The notes under the pieces: generated by a model
The model's database searches: none
The model's input: only the letters and a program-made list of their open reading frames with translations
Told to the model about the DNA's origin: nothing
In this document: piece after piece, positions 57,770 through 64,000 of the stretch
How positions within the stretch are numbered: the first letter of the stretch is position 1
Layout of the letters: every line of letters starts with the position of its first letter
Made by a program: the position numbers and the translations under genes
Assembly: GCA_037074705.1 (NCBI GenBank)
Contig: CM073590.1
Coordinates: forward strand, 118,225,600-118,289,599
From: Zhengitettix transpicula
Lineage: Eukaryota > Arthropoda > Insecta > Orthoptera > Tetrigidae
Reading direction: 5' to 3'
DNA: 64,000 bases

Positions 57770-59600
57770 AAGAGAAAAATAATGTGCAGGAAAATCGCTT
57801 ACAGAAAATTCTATCGAGAAGAGAAAATGTTTTAAAAGTATGTTCGAAGAAATAGGGGAAACAGGGAAGAAACTCCAGAAATTAATGAACGGTATTGGAA
57901 GGGTTGTTGTTACGCATAAACCAAATAATTAGTTACTTGACAGTTATTATGCGCTAGTAAAGATGAAGAACGCTCCTCCGTTAAAGTGTAAAGGTTAATA
58001 TATAGTGGTAAGTAAACGCGAATGACCAAAGAGAATTTCTAAAGGACGCAACAAATCAGTTGGACCGGGGGTATATTGGGGGACTTTCTGAAAATTGCTG
58101 TTGAGGCCATACTTTCCCTGTATGTTACGACTCTTTTAATAATTCATCCTTATCTCAGGATTGGAAAGAAAAAACGGTAGTTCCAATTTATAAAGGAGGA
58201 AAACAGCAACAGACTGGCAACTAGACGTCAGTTAGCTTAACATCACTCGTATGCAAACAAATGGAACATATAATCGTGGATTACTTGAAGAAGTGGGAAT
58301 GGGATAGAAGAAACTGGCTATTCATTGGCCAACGCGGTTTTAAAAGAGATTACTCATGAAAGAGACGAGCAATTTCTTTGCCAGGATGTTACAGACTCTC
58401 TTGACGAGGGACGCAGAAGGGATGAGATCGTAATTGATTTCTCAAAGATATTTGACCTATAATCTGTTTGAAATTGGAAGACCGATGGCGGTCACTTACC
58501 GGGATAGACCTTGAGTTAACCAATCTCAACTCTTGAAATAAAGAACGGTTGCAGAACAATAGCGATGTTATTCTACTGTTTGCAGTGAGATGTTTAAGTC
58601 GATCGTCGTATGTGTCCCCCTCCACTCGGACAACCAGGAGACTTCTAATTTAAAACGGACTACAGTGACACATATTCAACTGATAGAAAAGCTTGACGGA
58701 ATAGACTTGGATAACAAAGTAGTAGCCCGGATGCAAGAATTCTTTAAAAAAATCGGGGACAGAGTGTAAGAGTGGGGGAAACACTATCCTTCAGGTGTAT
58801 CATTGAGGTACCTCAGGGTAGTGTTTTAGGGTCACTGCTGTTCTTGGCGTATGTAAATGACATCTGGGTCCCAATTAAATATAAATTTTGTCTTTTTTTA
58901 GACTATTGTATAATTTATTGTAAAATAAGATCGAAGGTGATATCAGGGCTCTCCAAGGGCACGTAAGGATTATAGAAACGTGGGCGGAAAACAATGGTAT
59001 GTGGTTAATTAAATACGAACAAATGTTAAGTAGTTATGCAAGGAAAAATGATCTCGTGTCGAACATTATGGGAAGGAAACATTATAAATAATTATTAATT
59101 ATCAACGAACAACTAAATTATGTGGCATCCATAGAAAACATTACGTTTTGAGATGAGGGTACTAAGGAAACCTACAGTAATTCGCGTGAATTGTCTTTTC
59201 ACTTCTCATGTTCGATCAATTTTGGAATTCGTTAATGTTTGTTAGGATCTTTATCCTTCTGGACACAAGGGTACAAAATGTTGCGGAAAAATTCGCAACG
59301 AGGGGAAAACCTGAAGGGGACGGGGCGAAATGGGATCCATTAAAGCTTCGGAGGAAACAGGCGAGACTATGTGCCATTTCCAAGGCTTTGCGAGGGGATT
59401 CCGCATGGACATAAATAAACGCGAGGTTAGTTGTCCCAACCTGCATGGCCAGAAATGCCCGCTGCAGGATATTCGTTTTTAATAGAAAATTCTCATTTGT
59501 GAACTATAGAAGGCAGGAACAGTTGCCTTCATCGTCCCTGGTTACATTACCCTCAAGTGTTGAGAGCTATAAATTGGCTTGCCCGAAGCAGTTTCAATTT
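57770..59600 (+). pseudogene. Non-LTR retrotransposon reverse transcriptase (CR1/Jockey-like)
   Basis: Pieces in order across frames: DWKEKTVVPIYKGGKQQQ, SLTSLVCKQMEHIIVDYLKK, GQRGFKRDYS, DVTDSLDEGRRRDEIVIDFS, then (58,810-58,960) VPQGSVLGSLLFLAYVNDIW and FCLFLDYCIIYCKI. Next come HVRIIETWAENNGMWLI and (59,255-59,560) RVQNVAEKFATRG, KQARLCAISKALRGDSAW and FSFVNYRRQEQLPSSS. These are the fingers, palm and thumb blocks of a non-LTR reverse transcriptase. The FADD catalytic motif has become FLDY, stops and frameshifts are numerous, and the part between FSK-FD and VPQGS is rearranged. No endonuclease domain could be read with confidence upstream. Non-functional. Confidence 0.85.
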
Positions 59601-60102
59601 ATCAATCTATCTAAATAGAAACTATCGTCCATCATAATACACGTTTCCAATAGAATCTATATGCTCATTGGGTTCGCAATATCCATTTTTATTATGCTTC
59701 TGACCGAAACTCTAAGGTTTGTTCGAAAAATCCTGTTCTGTGTCACTTAGCTTTGCATGTTGTAAGTAATCCAGTTTGACGAAATATTGAATCAATCGAT
59801 AAAATTGGAAGCTAAAAATAAAATTTCCATTAGCTTATACGTCCTTCAATATTGAGTGAAAAATAACAACCACGGTCGAGAAACTTGGCACATCAAATAC
59901 AAAGAAACTCAAAATTAAAATAAATTCTTAATCTTAAGAAAAATTATATAGTTCTTTCCAAAACAGAGCGATCACTTAATATATCGAATATTTTCTGTAG
60001 TTTAACAATACAAAATAAAATTTATGAAGTAAAAAAACTGCCACTAAATGTATAAAATTATGAACGTTTCAATATTTTATATTCAAGAAAACTGTCACTA
60101 TA
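59601..60102. other. AT-rich background
   Basis: No feature recognised. Confidence 0.5.
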
Positions 60103-61469
60103 TACCACTGTGATCAAAAAGGAAGGTGAAATTGTCATTTAAAACTCCTGGGTATTAGGAAGGTAAATTTTTTTTTCATATGTTGGTAGTACTGTATATA
60201 ATATTTGACAAGCGTCTGTTTGTTAAAAGGTTTAATTATCTCCGAGTTACACGTGTTTTTGTAAACAACCAAAAGTGAAATTTTTGATTGTTGAGCAAAG
60301 AACTTGCATCAAATTTTGTTTGCGGAACGAATATTCTTGTGCGGACACGTTGAAAATGTTGCGGATGGCCTTTGGTAATCAAACTATAGCACAAAAAAAC
60401 GTTTATAAGTGGTACAACGAGTTCAAAGAGGGCCGAGAACGCGTTGAAGACGAACCGCGCTCTGGACGACCATCAACGTCTACCGACGAGGGCCACGTCC
60501 AAAAACTCAAAGATTTGGTGCTTGAAAATCGTCGATGGACAATTAGAGATCTCTCTGATAGTGTTGGAATATCATTTGGCTCAACCCAAATCATTTTGAA
60601 GAATGTTTTGTGTCTCAAACGCGTCAAGTCTCGATTGGTGCCAAAATCGCTCAATTTTTTTTGGAAAGAAAGCGTCGCGTTGATGTGTGTGAAACTTTGC
60701 TGTCTGACTATCAGGACCACTTGAAATGCATCATTACTTGAGACGAGACTTTGAGTTACGCATACGACCCTGAAACCACCGACCAATCCAGCGAATATCG
60801 TGCAATAGGTGAAGCAAGACCGAAAAGACCACGGCAAAGTCGATCGAAAATCAAGGTCATGTTGACAGTTTTCTTTGATTATCGTGGTGTGGTGCACTAT
60901 GAATTCCTTCCGCCGGGTCAAACTGTCATCAAAGAATATTATTTGAGCGTTATGCGTCGTTTGCGTGAAGCTATTCGTCTGAAACGGCCGGAATTATGGG
61001 CGAACAACTCTTGGTTCCACCATGCCATACTGCATTGGTTCTTCGCGACTTTTTTGCCAAAAACTCGACTCATATCGTATTCGCCTGATTTGGCTCCGTG
61101 CGACTTCTGGCTATTCAGTGAACTCAAAATGCCAATGCGGGGACGCCATTTTGACACGATTGAGGAGATAAAATCGAATCGAAGAAGGTCTTGAAGCCTA
61201 TACCGGAAAAAGACCGTTTCGAGGACTGAAAAAACCGTTGGAAAAAGTGCGTTTTATCGGACGGGGATTACTTTGAAGGGGATGAAATTGATTTGGAAGA
61301 ATAAATAAAGAATTTATATTTTATAATATGACCATTGGAATGAGTATAAAAAATGTACCAAAAATATTTGCGAATATTATGAAACCACCGTTCTCACGGT
61401 TCGCAGCATGACTCAACAATAAAGAATTTATTATAAATCAATTCACCTTACTTTTTGTTTATTGTGGTA
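60103..61469 (+). mobile_element. Nearly full-length mariner element
   Basis: Left end TACCACTGTGATCAAAAAGG, AAGGTGAAATTG; right end, inverted, TACCACAATAAACAAAAAGT, AAGGTGAATTG. These are terminal inverted repeats of about 30 bp, flanked by TA as expected for mariner targets. The length of about 1.37 kb is typical of the family. It encloses the broken transposase below. Confidence 0.85.
60275..61304 (+). pseudogene. Mariner transposase, frameshifted and deleted
   Basis: Reads KFLIVEQRTCIKFCLRNEYS, then KWYNEFKEGRERVEDEPRSG, RPSTSTDEGHVQKL and VPKSLNFF up to about 60,660; after a frame change, DET...YAYDPETTDQSSEYR and RQSRSKIKVMLTVFFDYRGV; then HYEFLPPGQTVIKEYYLSVM, RRLREAIRLKRPELWANNSW; and SPDLAPCDFWLF. 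It ends in yet another frame WKKCVLSDGDYFEGDEIDLE and a stop at 61,304. This is the order of mariner transposase: paired helix-turn-helix domains, then the DD34D core. The expected start codon is GTG, the first Asp (DET) follows a stop, and the segment with the second Asp (HHDNAPSH) is deleted; only the third Asp remains. Inactive copy. Confidence 0.92.
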
Positions 61470-63305
61470 TGTAATTATGAATTTTCAATATTTTATATTT
61501 CTTGACAAAATATTGATTGATTAACGTTGATTAATCAAATTTGGCTTGTTGACTTTAGAATTGACTACCTTGTTGGTTATACCTTTCCACACAACAGCCG
61601 CAGCTCATTTTTCCGCGACATGAAATATGAAGTTCTCATAATGTATTTAGTTTAGCAAATATAAATGGGTCTCCACATTGGTTCCCCTCAAGCTTGTTAC
61701 GGCTTTCATTTCCTTTTGCGTCGCCTCGCAGCTGAGTTAAGTACGAGTTACCGCTCGACATAATGTATTGTTATTTGTTGAACTGAATTGCGAATTGTTA
61801 AAACTTTCCGAAGCCAACGCTGATTTAGAATTCACCGAGAGATTTCTTAAAAGCTCAGAATTGGAAGGAAGTGAAACTAGATTCCAAAAATGTGAAACTA
61901 GAAGTTGCTATTGGAGATTGATGGGACTAAGAAAATAAGGAATGAGTGAAGTTTCTGAGAATGTAAGCAACGGAAGTCGTCTAGGACAAGATAGAAGCTA
62001 CAGTGTACGATGTTAATTGTAGGGGCATATAGCGGTCACAGAATGTAAAAGGTCTGTTTTATTTTTATTCATAAAGTAATTAAGAACGGGAGATATAAAA
62101 AATTCAATAAGACAATGCAAAATCTAATAAGCAACAGAAGATAAAAAAATTATTATAGAAAACCACGCGAAAGGTGATACGTCCAACACCACCTGTGAAA
62201 GATCACAAATGTAATAGTGCATTAAACGACTGCGAAAAAGTCTGTCTTCGCTATCTTGAAAACCTGTTTAAACCTTTTCCTACGCTAGACGATTGAAGTA
62301 AAATCCATAAATTCCTAGAAGCGCCGTTTCAGATGAAATTAATTATTAAAGTCTCTTCAATACTAGAAAAGGGACGCACTATGTTTGAAATCAATAAGTT
62401 TTCAAGATCAAGAACAAGTTATAAAATACTGGAGGAAATAAGCTGATATTCAATCATCAGTTTGGATTTATAATTAATCATAGAGCTATAGAATAAGTAC
62501 ACAAATCAAGGTAATAAAAAACTATTTGGAATCTGTTCCACATCATTTCTAAAAAGCTTTTAATAATGTTTGGCATAAACGCATACGTCACAAACTACCG
62601 CATTTCTTTTACAGAATATTTATCTATCTGCGCTTTAGACGGTTCCTTGTCAAGCAGCTAAAGGAGTTATCTGGCATCGTAAAATCATATACTATTAAAG
62701 TGTATCAGACATAAAAAATATACGTGTGATTAAAATTTCCAAGAGGCCCATAGAACGGTTTTTTAATTTAAACCCTCTTGCATGACTAGCTTAAGAAAAC
62801 GAATAATAAAATATCTGATAAATATTATTCTATAAAACCATTTTCTGACACAACATGCATGTATAATATTTTTGTGAATTAGGAAAACAGAGTTCCGGAT
62901 CAGGTAATGGAATCCGGGTATCAGTAGGATGGTAAAAAGGCCAATACAGGACCCTTAAATGTACTATAACCTTTGCAGTGGCCCTCATAAACAACTAACT
63001 ATAATAAATAATTTTTTCGTCGTACTTCATTAATTCAATCGAAGGTTCTAAAGGACTGTTTCCAGACACAGCTCATTATGTACCCAACGTAGCGGAGCAA
63101 GGAACTTTCCCTCCCACTATTTTCTATCGTTGCCAAATTCCATGTAGCTCCTTTTCTTTCGAAACCGTATAAACAACAGTTTTCATACAACCGTTTTCGA
63201 TGTTAAGTCCCAACGAAACAAATAAATCTATTTTTAGTCTTATTATTGTAAAAATCAAATATATATATATTTAATAAATACTAATAAATAGTTTATTTGT
63301 AAATT
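61470..63305. other. Background
   Basis: No gene recognised. 62,130-62,650 contains faint non-LTR-like phrases, but no aligned motif could be defended. Confidence 0.4.
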
Positions 63306-63312
63306 AAAATAA

Positions 63313-63460
63313 ACGTCAGGCTACATGTAGGTAATCCACGTGGTGACAACTCCTCTTTTATAGCATAGTGAGGGTAGAGGATGGTAGCCATGGGTTAACT
63401 AGGGCCCCCCCGGCTATGCTTTAAGGATCCTACCCAGTATTTGCCTATAAGCGATAATTT
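63313..63460 (-). repeat. Family-A retroposon, copy A8 (fragment)
   Basis: CAGGCTACATGTAGGTAATC, CCACGTGGTGACAACTCC, GGTTAACTAGGGCCCCCC and GGATCCTACCCAGTATTTGC, with a 40-bp deletion where other copies have the GGAAGGGATT region. Lacks the T-run and the head half. Confidence 0.8.
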
Positions 63461-64000
63461 ATTCCTCTACTTCAAGTTAGCCTTCCTGAAAATAAGGCTG
63501 AGAATCTGTAGGTTACTGTGATATATGTTATCATTTTCATTACTGTCTGGTGAAAGTTTTGGAATAATGGCCAATTACGTATCCCGAGTGTTCTGAGGTC
63601 AAATCGACTAGTCCCGAGCTCAAAGCAGGCACAATTATTATTGTTAATTTGGCTTGTAATCCAAAGGACCTCTGGTAAGAAGTTAAGCAGTGTAGTCGAG
63701 AATGTAACTGTGCATGGGGAAAAAAACACTAGGATAAAGTTTTGAATTTAAAGAAAATGCAACGTCTGATGATTCGATCGGACAAAGTGAAATTAATTAT
63801 ATTAATTTTTTGGAAGCCCAACTCATTAAAAATCATATCTTTAATTAAAAATAACCTGATCATTTATATTCATATATCTATCTATTTGAATGAAGTAGTA
63901 CCTTTGTCTGGACACCCATTATAATCTTAATATATAATTAATTTTCATGCTTTAAGGAGATCCGGAACCGATGTCATCTAAATTCCTGTCTGTCTGTAGC
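63461..64000. other. Background
   Basis: An 85-codon minus-strand frame at 63,472-63,729 has no recognisable domain. Nothing else seen. Confidence 0.45.

Noticed and set aside
1..64000. CRISPR arrays, operons, bacterial promoters or phage genes
   Set aside because: Low coding density, splice-like signals and eukaryotic transposons show this is animal nuclear DNA; no spaced short repeats of CRISPR type were seen.

Overview
The window is nuclear DNA from an arthropod, most likely an insect and possibly a polyneopteran such as a cockroach, termite or stick insect. That reading rests on the low GC content, the lack of long open frames, and the mix of transposons: mariner, BEL/Pao, Penelope-like, non-LTR elements and a tRNA-headed SINE. 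I could not identify the species. No host protein-coding gene could be recognised. There is no bacterial-style gene organisation, no rRNA or tRNA gene, and no CRISPR array. The sequence reads as intergenic or intronic DNA filled with old mobile elements.

Layout. 0-14 kb is AT-rich background holding a family-A retroposon at the left edge, Penelope-like (PLE) remnants around 2.8-3.9 kb (GIY-YIG endonuclease pieces in both orientations plus a tail with a hammerhead core), and a nested fold-back at 6.5-6.9 kb. 14-17.5 kb holds a tRNA-headed SINE followed by three abutting ~0.7-1 kb units, each bounded by (TA)n tracts. 18.5-22.9 kb holds two PLE-type inverted repeats, a 1.04-kb element with 40-bp terminal inverted repeats, and a degraded Jockey-like reverse transcriptase on the minus strand. 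23.8-27 kb holds another TA-bounded unit and two family-A copies. 27.8-31.4 kb holds two PLE-tail palindromes and a pair of TA-bounded units. 32-55 kb is mostly featureless, with scattered family-A copies, PLE-type tails, a near-perfect 84-bp inverted repeat at 50.4 kb and a 75-bp in-frame tandem repeat at 51 kb. 55-61.5 kb is the densest transposon block: a BEL/Pao integrase and C-terminal region beside a deleted mariner (minus strand), a non-LTR reverse transcriptase (plus), and a nearly full-length mariner with recognisable inverted repeats (plus). The last 2.5 kb is background plus one partial family-A copy.

Recurring themes. (1) At least ten copies of a GC-rich, A-tailed retroposon (family A, about 0.5 kb), two of them flanked by candidate 7-bp target duplications. 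(2) PLE-type tails carrying hammerhead-ribozyme cores with a palindromic ACGU stem III. Two stems show paired changes between copies, and most copies sit as inverted pairs. (3) Six ~1-kb units of one family, each starting and ending in a TA microsatellite and often joined end to end through a shared TA tract. All transposon coding regions seen are broken by stops, frameshifts or deletions, so none appears able to encode a working enzyme.
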